In this document: piece by piece, positions 1-7,648 of the stretch
How positions within the stretch are numbered: position 1 is the first letter of the stretch
Layout: each line of letters starts with the position of its first letter
Assembly (NCBI GenBank): GCA_016220085.1
Contig: JACRIN010000036.1
Coordinates: forward strand, 1-60,201
Source: Planctomycetota bacterium
Lineage (GTDB): Bacteria; Planctomycetota; UBA1135; GCA-002686595
Reading direction: 5' to 3'
Length of the DNA stretch: 60,201 nt
The notes under the pieces: model-generated
Databases searched by the model: none
Told to the model about the DNA's origin: nothing
What the model saw: the letters and a program-made list of their open reading frames with translations, nothing else
Position numbers and translations under genes: made by a program

Positions 1-117
1 AACAACCGCATTCGCATGATCGCCCACCGTGCCTTCGGCTTTCACGATCACGTCGCGCTCAGCGCCATGATCTTCCTCTGCTGCTCAGGCATCGTCCTCA
101 AACCGCCGCTCCCGTGA
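1..117 (+). CDS. ISL3-family transposase, C-terminal fragment (cut by window edge)
   Basis: The first 38 codons before the stop at 115-117 read as the end of an ISL3/IS204/IS1001 transposase. The stretch NNRIRMIAHRAFGFHDH matches the conserved N-K-I-K-x-I-K-R-R-A-Y-G-F block near the C-terminus of that DDE transposase family. The 5' part lies outside the window, so I cannot say whether the gene is intact. Its 3' end overlaps the convergent DUF1580 gene by about 30 bases, which is compact for an insertion sequence and may mean the right terminal repeat of the IS has been lost. Confidence 0.6.
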   Translation, partial: NNRIRMIAHRAFGFHDHVALSAMIFLCCSGIVLKPPLP

Positions 118-363
118 CCCACTCAAGCTGGAGGAGAGCCTCTTTCCGGCGTTGCACTTGTCGATGAATTCAATCAACGACTTCATCGACGTGAACCTGA
201 TCACGCCGATGAGCCTCGTATCGAGGACGACGCCACCAATCCCCTTCGACGCCCACCTGTACACGGTCGAGTGATGGACATGGCCTCCTGCGATGCGCCC
301 AGATGGGATCTGCTTGGCGATCTCGCGGAGCGTGAAGAGTTCTTCCCGGTCGAATGCAATCAT
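85..363 (-). CDS. DUF1580 domain protein, excisionase-like
   Basis: This 92-residue protein starts with a short helix and a REIAKQIPSGR helix-turn-helix-like block, followed by STVYRWASKGIGGVVL and TRLIGVIRFTS. That is the layout of DUF1580 proteins, small winged-helix proteins typical of Planctomycetota, usually found beside integrases and resembling excisionases (Xis). It lies about 290 bp downstream of the integrase on the same strand, which supports a role as recombination directionality factor. DNA binding is inferred from the family, not shown here. The 289-bp gap up to the integrase holds no convincing gene. Confidence 0.7.
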   Translation of the reverse strand: MIAFDREELFTLREIAKQIPSGRIAGGHVHHSTVYRWASKGIGGVVLDTRLIGVIRFTSMKSLIEFIDKCNAGKRLSSSLSGSRERRFEDDA

Positions 364-652
364 GGCGCAGTGGTTTCGTGTCTGTGCGACCAGGGCACCC
401 CGATGGGGAGCGTCTGGAGCGGGGACTGTCGAAACCGGCGCGATGTCGCCGGGCGGGTGCGCCTGCCAGGAACACCCTGACCGGCACGTGAGAGATGCTC
501 GCTACGCCGATTCGCGTTGTCAAGTAGGTCACAGCAAGCGTCGTCATGGTCCAAAACCGCTTACGGCGATCGGCGTCGAGCGAAACTGCCGGACTTTGTT
601 CCTAGTGGATGGTAGAAAGTAGTCGAGTTGCGAATTGCGGCATCTTCGTAAC

Positions 653-2002
653 TCACTGTGCGGATATCCGGCTCGTTTCTTGGGCTGCACTGTCGTTCCG
701 CGTCGGACGCGGCGGCGGCGGACTCCCCGGAGATGTGTCCAGCAAGGCATTGAGTCCTTCGAGCGACTTGAGTGCCTTAGCAGCCTGATCGCGCCCGAGG
801 TGCGTGTAGCGCTCGGTCGTCTTCGTTGACGAGTGTCCAACCGCCTGCGCCACCGACGGAAGATCGCCATCGGTGTGCGTCACCATCCATGTGGTCGCCG
901 CGTGACGAATGCGATGCGGCGACCACGCCCGGCCTTTCGCCGTGAGCCCAGCGCGCTTACAGCCCCGCGAGATCGCGCGGCCGTACGAGTCGGTCGCGTA
1001 GTGATCGTTCATGTGCTGCCCGTCATTTCGCAGGGCTCGCTCATGGCGCTCTCGCTGCGAAGGCTGCACGGGCGTCTTGCGCCGGGTAGCCTGCTCAAGG
1101 TGAGACTCGGCCTCTGCCTCACGCGGGCTGAACAGGAACGCCTCGTCCGACCTCAGCATGAACCGCTTCAAGTGCCGCTGCACATTCGGGAGCAGCTCGA
1201 TCTCGCGCGACTTACCGTGGTGCTGCGTCTTGTGCCGACGCGGACGATAGAACCAGCGATCACCTTCGATGCTGATATCCCCCTTGCGCATCGAAACCAG
1301 CTCGCCGGAGCGCATTCCGGTGAGACACTGCACCATGAGCATCGTCTTCACCACGGGGGAGAGATGCGGTAGCACTGCACGCACGTCCTCGATCGTGGCG
1401 TCCTGAACCGGCGGCCGGTCGATGACGCCGAATTGCCCGCGCCGTAATCCCTCGACCGTCGTCAGGGTCTGCCAGACTGCGACCGGAACCATCTCCCGAC
1501 TCACGCCCCACTTGAACATCTTCCGCACGCTGTCCACGCGCCGGTTGATGCTCCGGCGGCAGAGCTGGCGCTTGCCCTGGACTCCGCCCGCGCGGTTCGG
1601 GCGCATGAGGTGTGCGCGGTACGTGAGCAGCGCGTTGGGAGTGAACTCGGCGACGCGGGTACGCGCGTGGACTTCGAGGAGTTCCTCGATCGCGTAGCCG
1701 ACGTTGTCGGCCTCGCGCGACGGCGGCGGATGGCGCTGGACGACGTAGTCGAGGAACTCGGCCGCGAGGTCCTCGACGAGGATCTGATCGCGTGCGACGG
1801 TCGTCGGGGCGGCCGGGATGGTCGTCGTCTCCTCGCCAAGGGCAGGTAGGACAACCTCCGCGATCAGCTTGCGGTACTCCTGCTCGGCCTCCTTCGAGCC
1901 CCACCTGCCTGTGTTGTAGCGCTTCCCTCGGAACTGGAAGAACGCCCGGTTCTTGGCCTTGTGCCTGCGGAGCTTGGGGATCTCGTTGCGCGGTCGGGTC
2001 AT
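653..2002 (-). CDS. Tyrosine-type site-specific integrase
   Basis: A 449-residue tyrosine recombinase. The N-terminus (residues 1-45) is a basic arm-type DNA-binding segment with FQFRGKRYNTGRWGS. A core-binding SAM-like domain occupies roughly residues 70-180 and the catalytic domain about 200-430. The active-site set is visible: Arg in LTGMRSGELVSM, the HRIRH box, the His of VGHSS and the nucleophilic Tyr in TTERYTHLG. The size and the FRGKRY...GSKEAE start resemble integrases of planctomycete elements. The gene begins about 115 bp from the tRNA-like sequence and reads away from it. A perfect 8-bp inverted repeat lies 20 bp upstream of the start and could be an operator or arm site. Confidence 0.9.
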   Translation of the reverse strand: MTRPRNEIPKLRRHKAKNRAFFQFRGKRYNTGRWGSKEAEQEYRKLIAEVVLPALGEETTTIPAAPTTVARDQILVEDLAAEFLDYVVQRHPPPSREADNVGYAIEELLEVHARTRVAEFTPNALLTYRAHLMRPNRAGGVQGKRQLCRRSINRRVDSVRKMFKWGVSREMVPVAVWQTLTTVEGLRRGQFGVIDRPPVQDATIEDVRAVLPHLSPVVKTMLMVQCLTGMRSGELVSMRKGDISIEGDRWFYRPRRHKTQHHGKSREIELLPNVQRHLKRFMLRSDEAFLFSPREAEAESHLEQATRRKTPVQPSQRERHERALRNDGQHMNDHYATDSYGRAISRGCKRAGLTAKGRAWSPHRIRHAATTWMVTHTDGDLPSVAQAVGHSSTKTTERYTHLGRDQAAKALKSLEGLNALLDTSPGSPPPPRPTRNDSAAQETSRISAQ

Positions 2003-2021
2003 AGTGCGGCTCCCAAGAGTT

Positions 2022-2039
2022 GCGCGTACTGGTACGCGC
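2022..2039. promoter_or_regulatory. 18-bp palindrome upstream of the integrase
   Basis: GCGCGTAC and GTACGCGC face each other across a 2-bp spacer, a perfect inverted repeat 20 bp upstream of the integrase start codon. Its position suits autoregulation by the integrase or by the DUF1580 protein, or an arm-type binding site. No protein is known to bind it. Confidence 0.4.
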
Positions 2040-2115
2040 TACTCGGTTGAGGTTGGGCCGCACCGACCGTCCGGGTCGGGTTCGCAAGTCAGGCGATCGG
2101 CAGGAGTTGTGAGGA

Positions 2116-2189
2116 CGTGCCCGAGCGCAATCGTACAGGTGGCCTGCGGTTTAGGAAACCGCCGCTCTATCCTGCTGAGCTACGGGCGC
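2116..2189 (-). tRNA. tRNA-Arg (CCU) with decayed T-arm
   Basis: Read on the minus strand from 2189 there is a good 7-nt acceptor strand, a D-arm (GCTC/GAGC) and a perfect 5-bp anticodon stem with loop TTCCTAA, anticodon CCU. The distances to the 3' acceptor strand give a normal total length, and that strand pairs at six of seven positions. The T-stem pairs at only two of five positions, and T-loop position 55 is A instead of T. The conserved 5' part ends close to the integrase side, so the 3' half was probably supplied by the integrated element. It may be a disabled gene. Confidence 0.5.
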
Positions 2190-2266
2190 GCGAAGGCGTG
2201 AGTGTACGACTCGGCGCGTGAAGGCGGGAGGGTCGGGCTTCCCGTGGCGCGCGGCGACACAGCGCG

Positions 2267-2539
2267 TTAGCCGTAGAGCCTGCGCATCAGGATGTCCGCG
2301 TGGCACGCCTGGTCGGGCGCGCAGAAGCATCCGAGGTTGTAGCCACGCAGCGGTTCGAGGAAGTCGGGGTCCTTCGCGAGCTCGCCGTCGAGCCATTTCG
2401 CGTAGAGCGCGAGCGTGCGCTCGCGGCCGTGGTCCTCGAGTTTGAACGGACTGCCCCAACGCGTCGGACGCGCGACCAACCGGTAGTTGCGATCGCGGCG
2501 CGCTTGGACGCGTCGGGGTTGCTCGACTCGTGTCGGCAT
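2267..2539 (-). CDS. DUF4326 domain protein
   Basis: A 90-residue protein with the DUF4326 signature: an N-terminal basic stretch, RPTRWGSPF in the middle, then LALYAKWL and the terminal LRGYNLGCFCAPDQACHADI block with its cysteine/histidine cluster. DUF4326 proteins are small, frequent in phages and mobile elements as well as chromosomes, and of unknown biochemical function. The C-x-C-x(5)-C-H cluster looks suited to metal binding, which is inference. It stands alone, 40 bp upstream of a same-strand SDR gene, and close to the integrated element. Confidence 0.75.
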   Translation of the reverse strand: MPTRVEQPRRVQARRDRNYRLVARPTRWGSPFKLEDHGRERTLALYAKWLDGELAKDPDFLEPLRGYNLGCFCAPDQACHADILMRRLYG

Positions 2540-2582
2540 CGGTTGCGCGGGTGAGCCTAGCGGAGCCCGCGCGTTTCGCGGT

Positions 2583-3338
2583 TCAGAGGCTCGCCATGCC
2601 GCCGTCGACGTGGATCGAGGTGCCGTGCACGAACGACGCTTCGTCGGACGCGAGGAAGAGCACCGTGCGCGCCACCTCGTCGGACGTGCCGAAACGGTCG
2701 AGCGGAACCTGGCCTTGGATCTGCTTCGCCATCCCTTGGACCTCGTCCTCGCGCAGACCGAGGCGACCGTAGATCGGCGTCTCGATCGGGCCCGGGTTGA
2801 CGATGTTGAGGCGGATGCCGCGCGCAGCCAGCTCGCGCGAGAGCGAACGCGCGAGCGACGCGATCGCCACCTTGGTCGCCGTGTACACCGACGTGTTCGG
2901 CATGCCTTGGTCGATTACCGCCGACGCGTTGATCACGATCGAACTGCCGCGCGCCATCAGCGGCAGCGCTTTTTGGATCGTGAAGTACGCGCCCTTCACG
3001 TTGGTCGCGAACTGCTGCTCGAACGAATCCTCGTCGACCTGTTCGATCGGCGCGAACAGCGCCATGCCCGCGTTGACGAAGAGCGTGTCGATGCGACCGA
3101 CTTCCTTCGAGACCGCGTCGAAGAGCTTGGTCAAGTCGGCGGTGCGCGCGACGTCGCCCTGGACCGCGATCGCGTTCGCACCGAGCGCCGCCTTCGCGGT
3201 CGCCAACGTCTTCGCGTCGCGTCCGAGGATCGCGACCCGCGCGCCCTCGCTCACGAACGCCTTCGCCGTCGCGAAGCCGATGCCGGAGTTGCCGCCGGTG
3301 ACGACCGCGACCTTGCCTTGGAAACGTTGCTTGCTCAT
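2583..3338 (-). CDS. SDR family oxidoreductase
   Basis: A 251-residue classical short-chain dehydrogenase/reductase. The Rossmann TGGNSGIG motif is at about residues 14-21, the NAG motif reads VNAGMA, and the catalytic Ser-Tyr-Lys set is visible (NASA, then YTATK). LNIVNPGPIETP near the C-terminus is the usual substrate-loop start. The substrate cannot be told from sequence. It follows the Rrf2-type regulator on the same strand with a 75-bp gap containing an inverted repeat similar to one upstream of the regulator, so it is probably that regulator's target. Confidence 0.9.
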   Translation of the reverse strand: MSKQRFQGKVAVVTGGNSGIGFATAKAFVSEGARVAILGRDAKTLATAKAALGANAIAVQGDVARTADLTKLFDAVSKEVGRIDTLFVNAGMALFAPIEQVDEDSFEQQFATNVKGAYFTIQKALPLMARGSSIVINASAVIDQGMPNTSVYTATKVAIASLARSLSRELAARGIRLNIVNPGPIETPIYGRLGLREDEVQGMAKQIQGQVPLDRFGTSDEVARTVLFLASDEASFVHGTSIHVDGGMASL

Positions 3339-3357
3339 CGGAATGTCTCTCGTGCTA

Positions 3358-3372
3358 CTGTGTTGGTTACAG
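3358..3372. promoter_or_regulatory. Inverted repeat upstream of the SDR gene
   Basis: CTGT and ACAG are separated by 7 bp, about 20 bp upstream of the SDR start. The spacing equals that of the larger repeat in front of the Rrf2 gene, and both sites share ACTGT followed closely by GTTG. This is a candidate second binding site for the Rrf2 protein. Confidence 0.3.
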
Positions 3373-3413
3373 AAAAGGGTGTACGAGGGGCCGTCGAGTT
3401 CGGTGAGCGGCGT

Positions 3414-3845
3414 TCAGTCCGCGGCTTCGACCTGGCGGAGGACGTCGGCGAGCGTCGTGCGCTTCAAGCTCGCGTGCAACGCGCGCTCGGCGTCGGCGAA
3501 CACGCCTCCGAGCACCGGCTTGATGCCGCAGCTGACCGTGCACGCGCGGTTTGCCGGGTTCTCGTGCAGCGCGAGCACGCCGTCGGGCTCGACCGCGGCC
3601 AACACGGCGTCCAAGCGGATCTTCGCCGGAGCGCACGCGAGCCCGTAGCCGCCGCTTCGACCACCGCGGCCTTCGACGAAGCCGGCGCGAGAGAGGATCC
3701 CGAGCAGGCGCCGCACGACGACGGGGTTGGTGTTGACGCTCTGCGCGAGATCGGCGGACGTCGCGCCGCGACCGAGTGACTTCTCGAGGAACGCGAGCCC
3801 GCACAAGAGGTGCACGGCGACGGCGAAGCGCGAGCTGGTCGGCAT
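3414..3845 (-). CDS. Rrf2 family transcriptional regulator
   Basis: A 143-residue winged-helix regulator. RFAVAVHLLCGL opens the first helix; SADLAQSVNTNPVVVRRLL is the helix-turn-helix and GRGGRSGGYGLA the wing, all standard for Rrf2 proteins. The three-Cys Fe-S ligand set of IscR is not complete: only CTVSC is present in the corresponding region, as in thiol-sensing members of the family. It probably represses itself and the downstream SDR gene. A 6-bp inverted repeat lies immediately upstream of its start codon. Confidence 0.88.
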   Translation of the reverse strand: MPTSSRFAVAVHLLCGLAFLEKSLGRGATSADLAQSVNTNPVVVRRLLGILSRAGFVEGRGGRSGGYGLACAPAKIRLDAVLAAVEPDGVLALHENPANRACTVSCGIKPVLGGVFADAERALHASLKRTTLADVLRQVEAAD

Positions 3846-3847
3846 TG

Positions 3848-3866
3848 CGCAACCACTGTAGTTGCG
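3848..3866. promoter_or_regulatory. Candidate Rrf2 operator
   Basis: CGCAAC and GTTGCG are perfect inverted arms around CACTGTA, 3 bp upstream of the Rrf2 start codon. Dyads of this size are typical binding sites for this family, and the location over the start region would allow autorepression. Confidence 0.4.
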
Positions 3867-3956
3867 GATTGCGGATCCGCAAGCCCCCTCGCCCGAGATT
3901 CTTCGGTCGGGCGAGGCGAACGCTCCGCCGCGGTCGGCGCGTCCGATTCGTCCGTT

Positions 3957-4070
3957 GCGCCCATCGCACCCGTTGCACCCGTTGCACCCGTTGCACCCGG
4001 TGCATCCGGTGCATCCGGTGCGACGGGCGCGACCGGCGCGACGGGTGCGGCTGGCGCGACCGGAGGGACG
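3957..4070. repeat. 9-bp tandem repeat
   Basis: About twelve diverged 9-bp units of the type GCACCCGTT, drifting to GCATCCGGT and then GCGACGGGC, lie between the 3' end of the DUF1801 gene and the Rrf2 start. Three units in the middle are identical, which suggests recent slippage. The array lies upstream of the Rrf2 promoter and would change its spacing from upstream sequence. Confidence 0.75.
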
Positions 4071-4080
4071 ACTGGTGCTC

Positions 4081-5196
4081 TCAGAGCGCGCGGATCCAAG
4101 CGCGGACGAGCGACTGGAAGGCCTCGCGCTTGTCGAGGAGCTCGGCGCCGGAGCCCAACTTCACCAAGCCGCGGTCCTTCGCGAGCCAGTTCATGAGTCC
4201 GGTCGGATCGGCGATCGCGAGGCCGGTCCTCGCGCTCGCCTTGACCTTCGCGCCGGTATGGAAGACGAGTTGAACGCCGTCCTTCGAGCGCAGGTGGAAC
4301 GTCGCGAACCAGTCGCTCGTCCGAAAGCTCGGTGCGTTCCACTTGATCCCTTCGCGAACGTCCGGGCCCGCGGCCAAGATCCACTCGCGCACCGCATCGA
4401 GCTCGGCCTTCAGCGGATGCTCGAGCTCGCGCAGGAACGCTGCGACAGCGGGATCGATCCGCGAGCCGATTGCCGGCGTCGGCGCGCGCGAATTGGCGGG
4501 AGCCGACTTCGCCGCGACCGCGGTCGACTTTCTCGGGACGCCCGCCTTCGCGACAGGAGCACGCTTCGCCGCAACGTGGATCGACGGCGCCGCGGGAACA
4601 CGTTTCGTCGCGGACGGATTCGCCCCGCGTGCGCCGGCGCGCTTCGCCGCAGCCTCTTTCGACGCCGCCGCGCGAGCGTGCTTCGCCGAAACCTGGGTCG
4701 ACTTCGCCACGGCGGCCTGCTCCGTCGCGAGCTTGGTCGACGCCGCCGCGGGAGCGCGCTTCGTCGCGGCCCGGGTCGACCGGTGCGCGGACGTGCGCTT
4801 CGTCGCGGCCTCGGCCGACTTGTTCCGCACGCGCAGCGCGGCGCGAGCTGCGTTCTCGGCGAGCCGCGCCTTGACCAGCTTCTTCACCAGCGTTGCGGGC
4901 AACAGCGCGTCCGGACGGAACCGAATCGTGCCCTTGCTCGTGTCGTAGCCCGCGAGCTCCCGCACGAGAGCGTCGGGGAGCCGCGAGCTCAAGCCATAGA
5001 GCGCGCAATGCTCCTTCCACGCACCGAACGACACGAGCATCCCATCCTGGCGAAACGTCGGGAGCTGATAGCTGATGCACTCCTCGGCCTTCGGCGCCGC
5101 GGCGCGGATGGTCTTGCGGACCTTCTCCAACGCGACGCGCTGGTCGCGCGACAACGGAGCGAGGTACTCGTCGATCGTCTTGGGAATGGCGGTCAT
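4081..5196 (-). CDS. Two DUF1801 domains joined by a histone H1-like linker
   Basis: I start this 371-residue protein at the ATG at 5196, preceded by an ACGGAG ribosome binding site; a longer open frame upstream lacks domain content. Residues 6-115 are a DUF1801 (YdhG/'iron chaperone'-like) domain with TIDEYLAPL, ISYQLPTF and TIRFRPDALLP. Residues 247-371 are a second one with IKWNAPSF, WFATFHLR and GLVKL. Between them, residues 120-246 are almost only Ala, Lys, Arg, Ser, Thr and Pro in KRAPA-like steps, as in histone H1-like proteins. DUF1801 proteins are normally single-domain with no established activity. The linker might bind nucleic acid. Confidence 0.8.
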   Translation of the reverse strand: MTAIPKTIDEYLAPLSRDQRVALEKVRKTIRAAAPKAEECISYQLPTFRQDGMLVSFGAWKEHCALYGLSSRLPDALVRELAGYDTSKGTIRFRPDALLPATLVKKLVKARLAENAARAALRVRNKSAEAATKRTSAHRSTRAATKRAPAAASTKLATEQAAVAKSTQVSAKHARAAASKEAAAKRAGARGANPSATKRVPAAPSIHVAAKRAPVAKAGVPRKSTAVAAKSAPANSRAPTPAIGSRIDPAVAAFLRELEHPLKAELDAVREWILAAGPDVREGIKWNAPSFRTSDWFATFHLRSKDGVQLVFHTGAKVKASARTGLAIADPTGLMNWLAKDRGLVKLGSGAELLDKREAFQSLVRAWIRAL

Positions 5197-5454
5197 CGTG
5201 CGCTCCGTTCCGCGCGTTGGAGGGTCGGTGCAGGGATCGGCGAGCGCATCGTAGCCGGCGCTCGAGCCGAACCGCGCAGCGGCGACTCGCCGCTTCGGAC
5301 ACGCCGGCGAACCCGACCGCGGGCGCCCGCCGAAGAACGCACACGCAAGCAGGACCAACACGCGCACGCAGCGCCAAGCTCGCGCGACGCACGGCGACTT
5401 GGACTCGCGCCCCGGCCTTGGCCTGCTCGCTCGGCGGGCGCCGTTCACGCGCTC

Positions 5455-5952
5455 TCAAACACGCTCTTCGAACACGCCGGTGCCGCGGTTCTTGAACACC
5501 GAGTCCCAGTCGAAGCAGCGCCCGTTCATCGCGACGTAGGTTCCGAACGGCAAGGTCTGCACGAACGCGAGCGCACTGCCGAGGTTGAAGAGCCCGTCCG
5601 AGCTGCCGAACGTGTACGGCACCATCGCGCCGGTCAGCACGACGGTCTTCGACAACTTGGCGGCGCCGACCGCGCGCGCGGTGTGCTCCATCGTGTCGGT
5701 GCCGTGCGTGATCACGATGCGTTGCTCGGGCGCGTTGCGGCAGGCTTCGACGATGCGCTCGCGGTGCGAATCGGTCATGTCGAGGCTGTCGATCAACATC
5801 AACGTCTCGACGGTGACGTCGAGCTTGCTCCGCCCGAGCCGCAGCATCTCCGGCACCTGGGTTTCGCGGAAGCGCAGGCGCCCCTCGAGTTCGTGGTAGT
5901 TCTTGTCGAAGGTCCCGCCCGTCACCAGGATGCGCAGCGCCGCGGATTGCAT
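5455..5952 (-). CDS. Single-domain asparaginase-like protein
   Basis: A 165-residue protein matching only the N-terminal, catalytic half of type I/II L-asparaginases. ILVTGGTFDK carries the first catalytic Thr and VITHGTDTMEHTA the second, followed by KTVVLTGAMVP and GSSDGLFNLGSALAF. Full asparaginases are about 330 residues, but a family of stand-alone N-terminal domains of this length exists, so this is probably not a broken gene. The C-terminal domain that closes the active site across the dimer is absent, so activity on asparagine is uncertain. The start at 5952 puts the beta strand before TGGT at the N-terminus. It is divergent from a methyltransferase gene. Confidence 0.85.
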   Translation of the reverse strand: MQSAALRILVTGGTFDKNYHELEGRLRFRETQVPEMLRLGRSKLDVTVETLMLIDSLDMTDSHRERIVEACRNAPEQRIVITHGTDTMEHTARAVGAAKLSKTVVLTGAMVPYTFGSSDGLFNLGSALAFVQTLPFGTYVAMNGRCFDWDSVFKNRGTGVFEERV

Positions 5953-5999
5953 GCGCGCATGTTCGCAAGCAGCGCCTCGCCGTGCCACCGCGCTCGCGC

Positions 6000-6044
6000 G
6001 CATCGCATCGCATCGCGGCGCGGCGCGGCGCGACGCGACGCATC
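6000..6044. repeat. 5-bp microsatellite in a divergent promoter region
   Basis: Nine 5-bp units run without a break: three GCATC, three GCGGC, two GCGAC and one GCATC. They lie in the 275-bp space between the divergent asparaginase-like and methyltransferase genes. Confidence 0.7.
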
Positions 6045-6227
6045 GCCGCGAGACCCGGCGCATCACTGCGCGGCCGGTCGCGGCCTGGCGGAGCCGAGCC
6101 CGCGGAACTTCCGACGCGCGCTCGCGTCCGTCCTGCCGAGCCCACGAAGCGTCGCGCGCGCGACGACACGCGCGACGGCCGGTGGCGGGCGCTGGGACGC
6201 GTCCGCGCGAAGCGTAGAGTGGTGCGC

Positions 6228-7037
6228 ATGGCGCGCCCCGACGAAGCTCCCGGCATCCGCGGCACGATGTCGCGCCTCTACGACGTCTTCGTCGATTGGG
6301 ACGGACGCCTCGCGCGCGAGTTGCCCGGGCTCGAGAAGCATCTCGCGAGCGTCGGCGCTCGCAAGGTGCTCGACCTCGGCTGCGGCACCGGTCGGCACGT
6401 CGCGGCGCTGGCCGCGCGCGGCTACGACGCGCACGGCGCCGATGTGTCGGACGACATGCTCGCGCAGGCTCGCGCGCTGGTCGGCGCGCCCGAGCGCTTG
6501 CACGCGTGGCGCATGGGCGAGCCGCCGAGCGAGAGCCTGCGCCGCGTCGCGCCGTTCGATGCGCTCGTCTGCATGGGCAGCGTCTGGCCGCAGGTCGCGA
6601 GCGAGAGCGCGGCGCGCGCGGCGGCGAGCGCGATGTTCGAGCTCCTGCGCCCCGGAGGGATCGTCGTGCTCGGACTGAAGGCGTTCGCACATCGACGGAG
6701 CACCAAGGAGCCGTCGCTACCGATCCTGAAGCGCGAGCACGAAGGCCGCTCGCTCTGGTTCGTGCGCTTCGTGGACTTCACGCCGCCGCCGCTCGCGGAC
6801 GGCACGCGCGTCGTCGACCTGCACATGGCGATCGTCGCCGGCGACGCGCGCGCGGACGATCAGGCGGCGCTCCACCACGGCGCGACGCGGGTGCGCGAGT
6901 GGGCGGCCGATGAGCTCGCGGAGTGGCTCTCCGCCCGCGGTTTCGTCGACGTGCACGTCTCCGGAAAGCTCGGCGACCCGTCCGCCCCGGCGACGACCGA
7001 GGACGTCTTCGCGAGCGCGAAAACGCCCGCTGGCTAG
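6228..7037 (+). CDS. Class I SAM-dependent methyltransferase
   Basis: A 269-residue methyltransferase. VLDLGCGTGRHVAALA near residue 50 is the SAM-binding motif I. The acidic residue after the second strand is in HGADVSDDML, and LRPGGIVVLGLKAF is the post-motif region. The start at 6228 is chosen because the frame upstream is low-complexity repeat DNA. The substrate is unknown; the fold resembles small-molecule methyltransferases of the Methyltransf_25 type. No partner gene is evident. Confidence 0.85.
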   Translation: MARPDEAPGIRGTMSRLYDVFVDWDGRLARELPGLEKHLASVGARKVLDLGCGTGRHVAALAARGYDAHGADVSDDMLAQARALVGAPERLHAWRMGEPPSESLRRVAPFDALVCMGSVWPQVASESAARAAASAMFELLRPGGIVVLGLKAFAHRRSTKEPSLPILKREHEGRSLWFVRFVDFTPPPLADGTRVVDLHMAIVAGDARADDQAALHHGATRVREWAADELAEWLSARGFVDVHVSGKLGDPSAPATTEDVFASAKTPAG

Positions 7038-7239
7038 CCAGAAGGCCGGTCCGAGCCCGTCGGAGCCCCGCCCCAGGTGCCGCGCGAGGGCCATCGGCGG
7101 CTCTGCAAGCGGAATCCTGCCTTCTTGCTGGCTTTCGGGCTCGCGGAGTGAGTAGGGTCTGCCGCCCCTTATGGAGTCCGTTGCATGCCTCCCCCGTTGG
7201 ATTGGCCACTGGAGTGAGCACGCAGAGAAAGGCAATCCG

Positions 7240-7620
7240 ATGGGTTCGAAACTGTACGTTGGCAATCTTTCCTTCAACACGACCGAGGCCGGTCTTCGCG
7301 AAGTCTTCGAAGCTGAAGGCTGGAACGTGAAGGAAATCGCCCTCATGTCCGACCGTGAAACCGGTCGTCCCCGCGGCTTCGGCTTCGTGACGCTCGGCTC
7401 CGACGCCGACGCGCAAGCCGCGATCGCGAAGCTCGATGGCTTCGAGCTCGACGGTCGTCGTCTCCGCGTCAACGAGGCGCAACAGAAGCCGGCCGGCGGC
7501 GGTGGCCGTGGTGGCTTCGGCGGCGGCGGTGGTGGCGGTGGTGGTGGTCGCGGCTTCGGTGGCGGCGGCGGCGGTGGCCGCGGCGGCTACGGTGGCGGCG
7601 GTCGCGATCGTCGCTACTAG
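7240..7620 (+). CDS. Glycine-rich RRM RNA-binding protein
   Basis: A 126-residue single-RRM protein. RNP2 is KLYVGNLSF (residues 4-12) and RNP1 is RGFGFVTL. A tail from about residue 85 is almost pure glycine with scattered Arg, Phe and Tyr, ending GRDRRY. This is the architecture of the Rbp cold-inducible proteins of cyanobacteria and other bacteria, thought to act on mRNA structure. The ATG at 7240 is preceded by an AAAGG ribosome binding site. It is monocistronic, with a rho-independent terminator right after the stop codon and a 200-bp leader region upstream that suits post-transcriptional control. Confidence 0.93.
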   Translation: MGSKLYVGNLSFNTTEAGLREVFEAEGWNVKEIALMSDRETGRPRGFGFVTLGSDADAQAAIAKLDGFELDGRRLRVNEAQQKPAGGGGRGGFGGGGGGGGGGRGFGGGGGGGRGGYGGGGRDRRY

Positions 7621-7648
7621 TCCGACCGCGATCTCCTGATCGCAAATT

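Larger units (their letters stand above)
1..2189. mobile_element. Right part of an integrated element at a tRNA-Arg gene
   Basis: From the left edge to the tRNA-like sequence ending at 2189 there is an ISL3-type transposase tail, a DUF1580 (excisionase-like) protein and a tyrosine integrase. The integrase lies just 3' of the tRNA, the usual arrangement when a tyrosine integrase has used a tRNA gene as attachment site. The other end of the element is outside the window, so its size and cargo are unknown. The boundary near 2140 is inferred from where the tRNA stops matching the consensus. Confidence 0.55.

Noticed and set aside
3957..4070. CRISPR array
   Set aside because: Units are 9 bp without spacers; this is a minisatellite. 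No other CRISPR-like array or cas gene was seen.
4081..5448. Longer start (5448) for the DUF1801 protein
   Set aside because: The extra 84 residues are low-complexity without domain content, and a ribosome binding site precedes the ATG at 5196.
3464..6265. Very long open frame of over 900 codons on the minus strand
   Set aside because: It runs across the Rrf2, DUF1801 and asparaginase genes in another frame and is arginine-rich without domains; open by GC bias.
3862..6678. Over 900-codon open frame on the plus strand
   Set aside because: Antisense to several well-supported genes; composition is Arg/Ala/His-rich shadow sequence.
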